A stretch of DNA of 22,940 nucleotides from positions 615,181-638,120 of the forward strand of contig NW_004754908.1 of NCBI RefSeq assembly GCF_000188695.1. The letters run 5' to 3'. This document shows positions 1-14,929 of the stretch, piece by piece. Within the stretch, counting starts at the first letter, position 1. Every line of letters begins with the position of its first letter. The notes under the pieces are model-generated. The model did not search any database and was not told where the DNA came from. It saw only the letters and a program-made list of their open reading frames with translations. Source of the DNA: Salpingoeca rosetta. Its lineage: Eukaryota > Opisthokonta > Choanoflagellata > Craspedida > Salpingoecidae. The translations under genes and the position numbers were made by a program.

Positions 1-228
1 TTTTTTTTTTTAACCCCCCCATGGGGATTTTAATTGTTTATTTTTTTTTCTCCACAGCGTAGTACCCCGCACACACACACACACACACACACACCCCCCG
101 CACAGAAACACAATACAATGCGCGCATGTGCAAGCTGTGAGGAAAGGAATGTGCAGTCACACCTGTCAGTTTCCGTACTTTCTTTGCACCGCCTGCTAAA
201 TGAAATGAGATAAACGACAAGAGCGTAC
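1..228. other. Left edge: presumed OSCP1 intron 4 sequence, no exon resolved
   Basis: The window opens with eleven T and contains a CA run at about 70-93. On the minus strand there are acceptor-like AGs (for example after TTTCCTCAC), but none yields a peptide that convincingly continues OSCP1 after DKHTR. The rest of the gene is either off the window or lies across an assembly gap. Confidence 0.4.
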
Positions 229-1366
229 GCGTGTGTGCTTGTCCTGAAGAACGCAGCCGATGACGTGCCGAATCCTCTGCCACGTGCCCGTGCTCAAGCT
301 GCCGTACCGCTGGCGGTTGCCCAGTCCACAAATGGATTGGATGGAAGCATGCGAGGATGTAACACATGGAATAACAGGATGAACATGAGGACAAGCATTT
401 GCACATGCACACAAACACACACACACACACACAAACTCTCACACGCACACAAAACCTCTCACGCGCACATGTACAACCTCTGACACGCACACAACACATA
501 CACGCATGCACACAGACGCATGCATGGGGCGCACCTCCTTGACCAGGTTGATGGTGTGTTCAACAAGCTGCTGGCACGACTGGGAGAGGTGCAGTGTGTC
601 ATGCACCACTTCCAGATGGGTCAGGGTCACTGCAAGCATCTCCTTTGCGCACTTGCATAAGGAGAATTGATACTTGACTGTCATGATCATCAAGTCAAAC
701 AGCTGCAAGCGATCAAGGATGGATAGGTGCAGGGGGCGACGGCGGTCAGTCAATGGCATATGCCATATTGTCACATCACAGGGCAATGTCAAATGTCATA
801 TTGTCACATCACAGGGCCAACAAAGCACCAAGCAACGCACACAAACTAGCAATCAGCGAGGAACACAAATGCACACAAATGCACTGGTTCAAATAATGGC
901 ATCCGGAATCTCGCACACATGACATGAGCGTTCGAGACTCCAGTCTAGCACCTTGGACAAGCTCTTGGCATTGAGGCGAATGATGCTTGCTTGGGAAAAG
1001 TGGTCCAGCATGGACATGAGCTGTGCTTGGTCGTACATTGGCTGTGGCTTGAACAGCGTCTCGATGAACTCACGATCAAACATGGCCGTCACAAGATCAC
1101 TTCGGACTGCATGCCAGCGATGTTTTGTGTTGGTGTTTGTTAACGTGCGTGCGCGCGTGTGTGTGTGTGTGAAAGGGTAGTTGTGCGCATGCACATGTGG
1201 GTTGAAAGCGAGGCAGTCACCTGTGACCAACAACCAACCACAACTCCACAAAGCATCATGCGAACAGATACACACACGCACTCACACGCACACACACAAA
1301 CAGGCACTCACACTCACACACACACACAAACAGGCACTCACACTCACACACACACACAAACAGGCA

Positions 1367-1401
<35 letters not shown>

Positions 1402-1554
1402 CAACAAATACATACACCACCGCACATCAAACAGCAACGCACCTCTGGCTGATTTCTCTGCATCCACACCCTGTGCAACAAGTCGTTCCTCAATCACATA
1501 CAGCATCTCGCAGTTGAGATTCAGCAACAGCACAGGCAGCGCGCAGCGGGCCAT
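229..1554 (-). CDS. OSCP1: OSCP1/NOR1-like protein, 5' part (exons 1-4; 3' end missing)
   Basis: Exons on the minus strand: complement(1443..1554), complement(952..1106), complement(535..702) and complement(229..309). Introns begin GT and end AG, and phases run 1,0,0. The start is the ATG at 1554-1552. The product opens MARCALPVLLLNLNCEMLYV, closely matching the conserved OSCP1 N-terminus (LPLLFLNLGGEMLYI in vertebrates as I recall it). It continues with AMFDREFIETLFKPQ (family TMFNRKFMEELFKPQ), LFDLMIMTVKYQFSLC (LYDLMTMAFKYQ) and YGSLSTGTWQRIRHVIG (YGGLSAGEFQLIRQ). That is 172 residues; vertebrate OSCP1 has roughly 380, so the C-terminal half is absent. OSCP1 was named organic solute carrier partner 1; later work links it to cytosol and cilia, and its biochemical role is unsettled. 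The exon 4 donor (GTACGC at 228-223) is inferred from alignment; no convincing next exon was found in bases 1-228. Intron 1 carries GU- and AC-rich arms. Confidence 0.85.
764..817. repeat. 21-nt exact direct repeat in OSCP1 intron 2
   Basis: The 21 bases at 764-784 (beginning CATATTGTCACATCACAG) recur exactly at 797-817, a period of 33. It lies within OSCP1 intron 2 and has no evident coding role. Confidence 0.75.
1291..1380. repeat. Period-30 minisatellite in OSCP1 intron 1
   Basis: There are three consecutive 30-bp units, each starting CACACACAAACAGGCACTCA. The first two (1291-1320, 1321-1350) are identical; the third (1351-1380) degenerates into pure CA, which continues to about 1398. In the OSCP1 transcript sense this is the GU-rich 5' half of intron 1. 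Confidence 0.85.
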
Positions 1555-1939
1555 GGTGTGACCTTCTTTTGCTTGCTCTCGCTTGCTCTGGCTTGCTCTG
1601 GCTTGTGCTTGGTGCGAGCTGGTGTCCTCCTTTGCTTCTTGCTTGCTTGCTTGCTTGCTTCCTCTGTTTGTATCCGTTGCAGGCAAGGCAAATTTGACTT
1701 TTGATGAACACAACCACAACAGCACACCAACAATACGCGCTCCAGCATTGGCAGCACGTGACGGACTTGGCCCACGCAGTCCATGCACACACACACACAC
1801 ACACACACCTGGCAACACCCGCGACACACAGCACCCGTCCTTTTGCAGTACGCTCCTTTGTCACGTATGACACACAAAGGGGAAACAAGTTGGCTGGTAG
1901 TCCCACCCTTGCACTGCTGACACTGTTTGCAGCAGAGGA
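1555..1939. promoter_or_regulatory. Divergent intergenic region between OSCP1 (-) and virilizer-like gene (+)
   Basis: This stretch of 385 bases lies between two start codons facing away from each other, so it probably holds both promoters and both 5' UTRs. It contains a tandem CTTGCTCTGG-like decamer (about 1570-1607), a GCTT run (about 1635-1660) and a CA run (about 1786-1808). No TATA box was identified. A plausible 3' splice site (CACTGTTTGCAG ending at 1932) precedes the virilizer ATG by 7 nt, which may mean a 5' UTR intron. Confidence 0.5.
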
Positions 1940-4900
1940 ATGGATGAGCGCCATGCTGCCAGTTTGGCGCCAACAGCTGCGGCGCGACCGGCAACGGGCC
2001 AGGTGTTCGACAGCGTGCTGCGAGACTCAAACCCAGCACAGCCAGCAGATCTGAGGACGCCAAGTTCCTTCTATTTTGTCGGCGACGGCCCTTGCCAGCC
2101 GCTCATCGATGCCCTAACGGCTCACTACGCTGGCAGTGAGGGCGCCGTGGATGCAGGTGTCCCTCGGCGCGTGGCTGCCACCAACATCAGCCAGACGACA
2201 ATCACCGAGACAATCAAAGCGGGACAAAAGCTCTACGCTGCACTGCAAGCCCTGGAAGCATGCATGCAGCCAGCCATCGATGCTCGCAGCCTCCCGGATC
2301 ACCTCACAAAGCACCAGCTGCAGCTCATTCGCACCGTCTCCCAGACCATCGACCCTGGGCTGCCGTGGCTGTACGTTCCCGGTGTACTGGCAGCAGCACC
2401 ACCATCTCCAGCAGCAGCTCAGCACATCCGCGCTCAGCCTCCCGACTCAAATGCAGGCCACCCCACAACAAGCACTGCCAGCACTGCCAGCACGTCTGCA
2501 GCTGCGATACCCCAATTCTTGCAGCGCGCGGAGACCATCCTGTGCACTGCGTGCTTGGCAAGCCTTCGGCCAGCTTCATATGCACACCTGGGACCCGCCA
2601 TCCTCAGCAACGGCATCACCATGGGACTAGCTCTCGCCACAGCTTTGTTGAGCTCTGGCCTGTCCGTTGCCGGCACGCTCATCAACCACGGCGCCCTCGC
2701 GTGTGCCGTTGCACTCATCCAGGGCGAGGCGACCAGCTTCCGTCGAATTGGCGCCAAAATCCTGCACGAAGCAGCACGCACCATCTCTGGTGCCCGCACC
2801 CTGCTACTGCCCATTGACTCACGCTCGGCACAGCTCATGTCGCCCGGCACTAGAAGCAGCAGCAGTCGGGTGCATGCACAGCATCTATCCGCGGCCGAGC
2901 AAGCCGTTCAGCAGGGCGACGGCCACGGCCACGATGACGGCCACGACGACGAGGATGGCCCGCCAACAGCGAAGCGAGCCAAGTTGACACACGCAACTCC
3001 CACCACCGCCGTCTCTCCCACCCATGCTGCAGCCACGCTATCAACACCAACCGTACAGTCAGCACAATCAGCAGCGGTGCCACAAACAGCAGCAACGCCG
3101 CCACAAACAGCAGCAACGCCACCGACCGAGTATAGCGAAACATGGCTGTCCCTCTTGCAGCACTTGTGCACACAAGCACCAACGATCATCACCACGGACG
3201 ATGCTGGACAGCAGGAGTGGACGCGGGACGTTGAAGCAGCACTGAGGCTTGCACGCTTGCTTGTGCTGATGGAGAGGAAGCTCGACAGCCCCAGCTCTGG
3301 GTATACTACGTTGCATGAGCTGTGCCAGCACCTTTACGGCGAACACACGAGGATACGCACGGCAGCAGCACCCCTGCCAACACCACCAATACCACCACCA
3401 CCAGCACCGCAAATACCACCGCCAGCACCAGCATCACCATCGCTATCTCTGCCAGCAGGTGTGCCTGCAATTAGCGACGAGTGCGTTTTGTTCATGCACA
3501 GCACGGGCCTGCTTGCGAAGCTGACACAGTTCACGAGCTCGCTGGCCGCGTTTCTTGAGGAGGCGGAGGACAGCAACGACGACAGCGTGCTCGAGCACGA
3601 GCAGGAAGATCTGGCGAGTGGCAGCGTTCCTCACGACAGCGACAGCGACAGCACCAGTGGCAGCAACAGCGGTGGCAGTAACAACAGCAGTCGTGATCCA
3701 AACAGTGGCTGCAATGCATACAGGAGGAGTTGCAGTGCAAGTAATGGCTCGCGTTCTCAAACGACGGACTCGTGCATCGGCGGGGCGTGGCGTGTGCAGG
3801 ACGTGCCATATGTGGCCGCTGCCAATGCCTACAACCGCATGAAGACACTGTTGCTGCTGCTGCTGCGCTCACGGCAAGGGTTGCTCTATCTTGCACGCCA
3901 TCTGCCCGTGGTCCGCGTGCTTGTGGTGCAGCTGAGGGCCCTTGGCGACCAGCTGCACTTTGAAGGAGGCGACAACGACATCACCACGCTGCTGCCGCCG
4001 CACGCGTATCTGCTTGGCGCCCGTGACGTGTGCATGCGTGATGCACATGCGGCAGCTGGCTGGTGCCTGTGGAAGGGTGCGCCACAACCATTCGCTGACA
4101 CCGCCAACTCAACCCACAATGGCAGCGGTAGCGGAAGCAGCACCAGCAACACGACCTCATCTCACCGCACACACGGAACCACCACCACCACCACCAGTGG
4201 CAGCAGCCATGCTCCAGCCCCGACTGCTGCTGCACCGTCCTTGCCCACGTTACCGCCACATGCGCTCTCACGAGAGCCGTCGCCACCGCCACCAATCGCA
4301 TGCCCGCCAACCGCGCTGGCCATGCTCATCTCGCAGCACTTGCACTGCGTGATGCTGGCTGACACGCTCATGGCCCACCGCCCCGTGCACGCCGTGTTTG
4401 ACATTGGCAGCGACGCCGTGTCCACACACGCGCTCCTGCTCGCCCTGCGCAACACATACGCATTTGTGGAGACGGACGCGCACCAGCACACGCTGGCGAC
4501 AGTACTGCATTACCTCGGTGCAGTGGACTGGCTGCTGTGCGCGTACATGGCTTGTTTCCGGCGCATGGAGGGTTTCCACGCTGAGCAACTGCGCAGCAGC
4601 AACCGCAATCACGATGATGATGCTGTTGCCACAGACAGCACACGCCACCGCCGTCACGCTGGGGGCAACGGGCACGCCAGTAGTGGTGACACACGCCGTA
4701 ACCCCCGCGATCAACATGCACAACACGCCTCCCCCACCTCACAACCTCACAGCAGGCAGCTCGGGCGCCCTCGTGCTGACTCTACATCGAGTGGCAATGC
4801 CCGCAGCCCGTGGCGTTCAGCGGAGGCGTTTTGGCAGGAGGAGCTTGGCTCCCACCGCAATCACCACCACCGCGACCACAACCACAACCACAACCACGGC

Positions 4901-7900
4901 AGTCACGAGCCAGCCCACAATGCCAACGCTCAGGACAGTGCGAGTGAGGAAGAGGCGTACGTTGGGACGCTGGCTGTGTTTGGCCTGCTGTGCGAGAAGA
5001 TTGTGCTCATGTGTGCGCGTGAGCTGCCGGCAGGCACGGCGGCGTCTGCCCATGCCGCGTCGCTCGCTGTTATTCTCAAGCAGTCGCGACGAAGCGATGA
5101 TGTTGTGAAGGAGCTGCTTGAGTGGGCTGTCCCCACGCCATCAACACCCGGCGATCTACTGCGCACCATTCGGTCCATTGGCTCCCTCGTCAATGAGTTG
5201 TCCCCGTCAGCCCTCGACAACGACCCTTCAGGTGCATCGTCGCACCAGTACCAGCAGTATCACCACCACGAGCACAGCCGGCACCGCGCGCGCGAACACG
5301 GGTGCCGCAGCCAGGCGTCACGTGGTGCACACAGCAGGCACGCATCCGACAGCCAGCACCTGGCACTGCTGTATCGCCTGCGACGTGTGCGCGCATGGCT
5401 GCAGAGCGCTGCGCCATCATCATTCCCGCCCGACACGCGACTGGGGCTCGTGGTTGAGCGCGCGCCACACGACATTTGCGCCGCCCTTGCATACGGAATG
5501 CAGGCGCTGGCTGTGCACGTCAACGACAGAGCAGAGAACGATGATGACGATGGCGATGAACGCGGCAATGAGCGGAACACCGGTCGTGATGGCAGGCGGG
5601 CAAGTGGTCGCCGTGCGGACGATGATGAGAGAGGGGGTGGCGATGGTAGTGGTCACCGTAGCCACCAGCACAACCCGCGCCACCGTCGCGATCGCCACCA
5701 CGACCAACGACACCAGCGGCAGTCGCCACCACGGCACCGCCCCGGTTCCAGAGACGACAAAGGCCGCAGAAGCTGGAGTGATCTTGATGCATCTACTGGA
5801 AGCGGGGCTGAAGACAGGAGGAGAGAGGAAAGACGTAGCAGCAGAGAAGGTGGTGGCGATAACAGCGGCGGCAGTGCTGGCCGCTGCTTGGAACAGCGAG
5901 AGCTCGACCAGTGTGTGTTGATTGCCATTTCCCAGCAGGCGTGTGATGTGCTGGCGCTGCTGCTGAGCCGCCTCCACCCGAACAGCCGCCATCACGTGGA
6001 TGCACGCAACCTCGCCGTGTTCTTCCTGCACTTGAATGAGCTTGTGTGCACGGAACAGCCACTGAGCTTGCTTGCGCAATCGGGCGTGCACCCCGTGACG
6101 CTGCGCACGGCACACCTTCGTCAGCTGTATGCATCTGCGTGCGCGCTTGTGCGAAACCACCTTCCGCCCGCCACATTCTCCTGCTCCGATCATGAGTCGA
6201 ACATGTTGCAGCAGCTGCAGCAGAGGGCGTTGACACGTGCCAGCGCACATATGGCCGCTGCTGCCATTGCAGTGCAGCATCTTCTGGCGGTGCACGCTCA
6301 GCCCCATGTCCATGTGCTCCAGCTGCTTGGACGGCTGATGAAGGCAACGCAGTCCACGTCATCCACCGCGCTCGTATTATTTCGACGCACGATGCTGTTC
6401 CTCGCATCCTCCACGTCCACTGCCACTGTTACGTCCAGCATGCCATCAACCTTGCCATCTGCCTCCGCCTCCATCCCCTCCACATCCACGTCCATGTTCA
6501 CCTCTCGCGTGCGTGCAGAATCACACCTGCAGGCCTCTTCTGCCGCGCGCCCAGATACAAAAGAGACTCCGTGCGCGTGTGCACTCACATCAGCGGCTGT
6601 GCGGCTCCTTCAACGCGAGGTTGAGCATGCGTACAGATGCGCTGTGCAGGAGCTGGTGATGCCGGCGTGTGCAGAAGGCGTTTGCATGCACGCTCTTCTC
6701 CGCGCTGTGTTCACCCTGACGCCATCCCTCTCCAATGCAACCATTCTCAAACTCGAAAGGCTGCGCGCACCACACAAGCGCCAGCAAGAACGACGACAAC
6801 AAAGTCAGCAGCATCATCAGCAGCAGGGCGGCGTGAAGATGGAAGAGGGTGATGATGATAGTGATGGTGCTGGTGGTGCTGGTGATGTTGGTGGTGGTGA
6901 AATTGGTAGTGACCACACCGATGATGACAGCGAGGACAGGGACGACAGCAGTGGCAGTGACAGTGCAGCTACTGATGATGATGATGATGATGGTGAAGAT
7001 GAAGATGATGATGACGATGATGACGAAGGTGTTGTGCATTCCATGTACAACTGTGACAAGCAGCATGATGAGCAAGGTGCCTGCACGGAGGAGAAGCGTG
7101 GTGGCCACCAGCTACTGCCTCAATGTTTTGGCTTTGACGTGTGGGGCGGAGACGGCAATCTGATGGTGTCCAAGGAGGATATGCTGCACCAACTCCCCTG
7201 GTTGAGCGCCATCGCGCCTGTTGTCGCGTACCACCAACAACAACAGCAACAGCAACAGCAGCAGCAACAGGAGCAAGAGGAGGAGGCGGAGGACGTGGAG
7301 GACGTGGTGGTGGCGGTGGTGGTGTCCCAGGACAACATGTGCTTGGTGCTGTGCATGTTGGCGTTGTCGCTTCGCAACCCACAGTCTGCGGCAGCGGCAG
7401 CGACGCTTGATTTGCTGTCGGGAATCGTGCTTGCGCTTCCCCCAGCACACGTGTCCGCGTTTCTGCGTCATCCAGTACCTGCTTCGCTGGTGAACATGTT
7501 TGCTCCTGAGATACCCTGTGAGAACGGCACGAGCGTGCCACTGGGCCTCGTGCTGCAGGCCGTGCTGTGTGCCGCCTTTGGTACGCGGGCACAACACAGT
7601 GGAGACACCGTGTCATCCTCTCTGAATGCAACTGGGGGCGCTGGTGAAGCTGCTGTTGGCACTGTTACAGGCACTCCAGGCACGGGTGCGTTAGAGGACA
7701 GTGAAGGGGACGAAAGTAGTGCAGCCGAGAACGCGCGGGTGGCGGCTGCGTACCTGCACTGCCTCCTACTGCTTCACGCGAGAGCACCACCACCACCACC
7801 ACCAGCAGCGTCACTGGAAGCATCGGCGTCAGCCAGCTTTCTGCCGGACTCGAATGCAATCGAAGCATGCATGCACAGCTGGAGCACACGTCTTCTTGAT

Positions 7901-9015
7901 CGCCTACAAGACACGCTGACCACCCCGCATCCGCTGCTCGTGCGAGCGATTGCACTGTGCGGGCTGATTGGACCCATTCACGCCACCACCGCCGCCACCA
8001 CCACCACTGCCACTACTAACGCCCCGACCAACGCCCTGGGCGTCTCAGGCAACCACGCACTGAGCAGTGCAGTGGAGATGGTGGTTGGAACAGGCTTGCG
8101 GCTGATGCTACACGCGACAGATTCAGACGATGACGACTACGACGAGGTGCTGGAGAGTGCACTGCTCTTGCTCTCTGATGCCGCCACCGACGTCACGCAG
8201 GACCGCGCCCAACTGGAGCAGGTGGGTTGCTTTGTGAAATGTGTTGCTTGTGATTGCTTCTCGTGTTTACATTATTTCGTTTTATTTGTTTTGTTTTGGT
8301 TGGCTGGTTTTGCTGTTTGTTGTGTATGTGTGAGCGTGTTTGTGAGCGTGTGTGTGAGCGTGTTGTGTGTGAATTTACGGCTGGTGTTGCTCACCATAAG
8401 TGCGTGTGCATCTGTTGTGTTGATGTTTGCAGGCGTACAACGCGCTGACATGCCTGAGGGCAAAGGGCCGACCGTTTCAAGACCCCAATGCGTGCACATA
8501 TCCCCGCATTCGGTGAGCATGCATGCACGCGCGTCATGCTGCTGGTCATCAGCCTTGACATTAGCCACGCACGCACAACAACACCCACACGTGCATATAT
8601 ATGCCCAGGTGTAGCGCAAACACGTGTTGTTGTTTTCATGTTGGACTCACGCATACACCACCCATGCTTCCCTGGAACACGGCCGTACAACACCAACCAG
8701 TGCTGCGCTGGAACGCCTGCGCCCTGCTGCTTGTTACGTGATTGCGGACCGGCAGCCGTTGCTGCTTGGCATGGAAGACCAGTTTCCCCTGTACGTGTAC
8801 AAGAGCGTACACTGGCCGGGCGACAACAGCCCAGAAAAGGTTAAGTCGCTGACGGCGTGTATTGACATGGAGGCCACAGCGCGGTTTGTGAACGATCGTT
8901 ATGATATTGAACTTCGTGCAGTGAAGGAACGCCAAGACGCAGCGCGCCGAAACCAAAGGCTCTCATCAAGCGCAGACTCTGCCCCACCAACACGGTGCGC
9001 TCGTGTGTGTGTGTG

Positions 9016-9047
<32 letters not shown>

Positions 9048-10204
9048 CATGTGTGTGCGTGTGTGTGTGTGTGCATATTAATTACTGTGCCGTGATTCTT
9101 CGCCTCCTCTCTGGGCCTCCTGTAAACATGTATACATACCTCTGTCTCTCTGTCTCTCCGTCCCTGCCTCTCCCTCTCCCCCATCTTCCCTGCTGCATTT
9201 GTTGTCACTGTGCCAAAACAATTCTGACATGTTTCTCTCACCCATTATCTGACAGGACGGCGAGCGGGGAAGCGCTGCGGCTGGAAGGCATAGGCGGCCC
9301 CCAGCGGTTCAAGTTCCGCGACACAACACACCTGAGGCCATCGTCATCGTCGCCATCGCCATCGCCATCATCGTCTTCAGTGACCAAGCCAGGTGCACCA
9401 CCACCGTCTTCACGATCCACCCGCCGCCCGCCATCGGCAGCAGCAGCAGCAGCATCAGCAGCAGCAGCAGCAGCAGCAGTAGCAGCAACACGTCGCCCGG
9501 GTCGCGGGGAGGCGTCGACCAGAGCGAGCTCGCGTGCGCCGTCCATGCATGTGGACGACTACCGCAGACTGCAGCTTGGCGAGCTTGATCGGGCGAATGC
9601 GCAAGGCCGAAGCAGTGCTGGGCTGGGCGCGCAAGGAGAAGGAGGACGGGGACGAGGGCGGGGACGCGGGCGTGCTCATGGGCGCGGTGCTCGCAGTGGT
9701 TCCATGGTGCGCGAGGGCCAGTCGCACTCGTATCCATCGCCAGCCGCTCGCGGCCATGAGGCCCCTCGCCATGAACATGACCACCGCTACCAGTACCACC
9801 ACGGACAGCACAGCCAGCAGCATACCACACACGGCAATCTCAGCAGCAGCAGCAGCAGCAGCAGCAGTTTCAGCCACAGCAGGGGCAGCAGCAGGATCAG
9901 CAGCAGCAACAGGAGCGACAGAGGCAGTGCTCGCTCTCACGGCCCCGACGACGCAGCTGCCCGTTCACCGACGCGGCGCTCCTCGTCCGACAGCCACTAC
10001 CACCACAACCTTCGCCAGCGCAACCATGACAGTGACCAACACTACCACTACTACCAGCACCATCAGCATCGTGAGCGCAGCAGCAGCAGAAGCAGCAGCA
10101 GGGACGGGTACTCACCCACGCGGCGGCCACGGTCACTGTCGCGACCACGAGAGCAAGGCCGTGGCCACCACTCGTATGCACCGCGTTCAACGACGCCGCG
10201 GTAG
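1940..10204 (+). CDS. VIRMA: Virilizer/VIRMA-like m6A writer-complex scaffold, predicted 2534 aa
   Basis: Exons 1940..8221, 8433..8512, 8701..8994 and 9256..10204 give 7605 nt with matching phases (0, 2, 2). Virilizer is the large nuclear scaffold of the WTAP/METTL3-METTL14 N6-adenosine methyltransferase complex. Three blocks support the call. (a) Residues about 190-300 form helical ARM-like sequence (GLSVAGTLINHGALACAVAL) resembling the start of the VIRMA helical region. (b) Exons 2-3 read ACYVIADRQ and then CIDMEATARFVNDRYDIEL, like the conserved AYVLAD... block ending in FDLHSEL. (c) Near residue 2314 the motif SRAPSMHVDDY matches SRPPSMHVDDF of animal VIRMA and is followed, as there, by an RGG-rich tail (GRGRGRGRGRAHGRG). 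The rest is low-complexity: His-rich (about 974-990), acidic Asp/Glu run (about 1674-1697), polyQ (about 1765-1776), and Ser/Arg-rich C-terminus. The N-terminal virilizer domain of animal proteins is not seen. Exon 1 alone reads open to 8614, but that runs into an intron. Confidence 0.75.
7229..7273 (+). repeat. CAA/CAG polyglutamine tract in the virilizer-like exon 1
   Basis: In-frame mixed CAA and CAG codons encode twelve consecutive glutamines and then a Glu-rich stretch. It lies about 200 bp after a GAT-rich segment (about 6958-7030) encoding an almost pure Asp/Glu run. The codon mixture suggests an older tract, but length variation between strains is likely. Confidence 0.85.
9004..9074. 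repeat. GT-rich microsatellite in virilizer-like intron 3
   Basis: Nearly continuous TG dinucleotides start right after the donor at 8995 (CG then GTGCGC). They translate as a Cys-Val run in the open frame, but the frame is intronic: exon 3 joins exon 4 at 9256 with matching phase, giving TRTASGEALRLEGIG. Confidence 0.85.
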
Positions 10205-10360
10205 CCTACGCATACAGACACTGAGAGACAGCCACACAAACAAACACACACAGGCAGACAAGGCAGTCACCGAGAGACAGCCACACACAGTCACACACAA
10301 ACGCACGCACACAAACACACACAAGCAGACACTGAGAGACAGCCACCCACACACACACCT

Positions 10361-10502
<142 letters not shown>

Positions 10503-10541
10503 CCAGATTACAGACAGGATAAAAAGTATTTTAATACCAAC

Positions 10542-10547
10542 AATAAA
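10542..10547 (+). terminator. Poly(A) signal AATAAA, virilizer-like gene
   Basis: A canonical AATAAA lies 338 nt after the virilizer-like stop codon and just after the long CA microsatellite; a TG-rich stretch (TAGTTGTGTTGG) follows. It is the best candidate for the end of this transcript. Confidence 0.6.
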
Positions 10548-11341
10548 AAATAGTTGTGTTGGAGTACCGGGTACCTGTTTTCAGTCCCTTGACCATTGGC
10601 CTTCAACGGAACGACAGCCAACCAAAAGAACAGCACAGCACGGCAGCACGCACGGCAGCACAACAGACAAGCCTGACCCCCTCCTCCCATCCACACACAC
10701 ACACACACACAAACAAAACCGCGCCGGATCATCATCGCTGAGCGAGCCAGCTGCGACATCGTCTCTGTGTCTTGTGTTTGCGTGCTTGACCGGACGTCAC
10801 AACATCACATCACTACAGTTTTGGGCCCAAAGCAGACAACCCCCCCCAGCCTCCTTCCTTCCTCTCTAGCCTCACATCACAGCAGCAGACTCGCGCAGCT
10901 GCCTCTGTTTGTTGGTGTAGCAGTTATTGTTGGTGTTGGGTTTTTGTTGTCTCCGTTTGATTTTTTCACACGCTGTGTCAAACCCCCTCCAACTTTTCCC
11001 CATCTCCGCCCATCCAGCCAGCCCCCCCCCCCCCCACACACACACACACAAACCCTGTACGTTTTGCTTTCGCTGTTGCTGCGCCTTGCGTGTGCGTGTG
11101 TGTCTGTGTGTGTGTGTGTCTGTGTGTGTGTGTGTGTCTCTCTCTCTCTGTGCGTGTGTGTGTGTGTGTGTGCGTGTGTGTGTCTGTGTGCACAATCGTC
11201 TTAAACTGCTGTCAGACCCTTCCCATCTCACGACATCCCGTCTCCCTATGCCCCATGTCCCTTCGCCCTCGCCACGCCTGCTGTTTGCATTCCCCCCCCC
11301 CCTGGCCCATCTCCGGTTTTCGTATTGTCTCGGCAGTCACA
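10548..11341. promoter_or_regulatory. Intergenic region and presumed promoter/5' UTR of the PKC-SH2 gene
   Basis: No gene was seen. The stretch holds short CA runs (about 10693-10711 and 11036-11050), a C homopolymer (about 11023-11035), a TG/TC-rich microsatellite (about 11093-11190) and a second C homopolymer near 11290. Pyrimidine-rich sequence ending GTATTGTCTCGGCAG at 11335-11337 precedes the kinase ATG by 4 nt and looks like the acceptor of a 5' UTR intron. The apparent reading-frame extension upstream of 11342 is Cys-Val microsatellite translation and was not used. Confidence 0.4.

Positions 11342-14929
<3,588 letters not shown>

Noticed and set aside
1291..1380. Regular 30-bp repeat as a possible CRISPR-like array
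   Set aside because: The units are contiguous with no unique spacers, inside a eukaryotic intron; it is a minisatellite.
1583..1870. Signal-peptide-like 95-aa frame upstream of the virilizer-like gene
   Set aside because: Its hydrophobic stretch comes from CTTG/GCTT repeats and it then runs into a CA microsatellite; it has no family similarity and could not supply the missing virilizer domain.
5420..6313. 297-aa open frame on the minus strand, and several similar frames opposite or out of frame within 2100-7960
   Set aside because: They are shadows of the virilizer-like exon 1, low-complexity and without splice or family support.
8222..8614. Continuation of the virilizer-like frame to a stop at 8614
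   Set aside because: The GTGGGT donor at 8222 and acceptor at 8432 give an in-phase join to AYNALTCLRAKG, and exons 3-4 then carry the conserved C-terminus; the read-through peptide is Cys/Val/Phe-rich intron sequence.
8575..8633. 10-bp inverted repeat ACAACAACAC / GTGTTGTTGT in virilizer-like intron 2
   Set aside because: It is short and low-complexity; not distinguishable from chance in this repeat-rich sequence.
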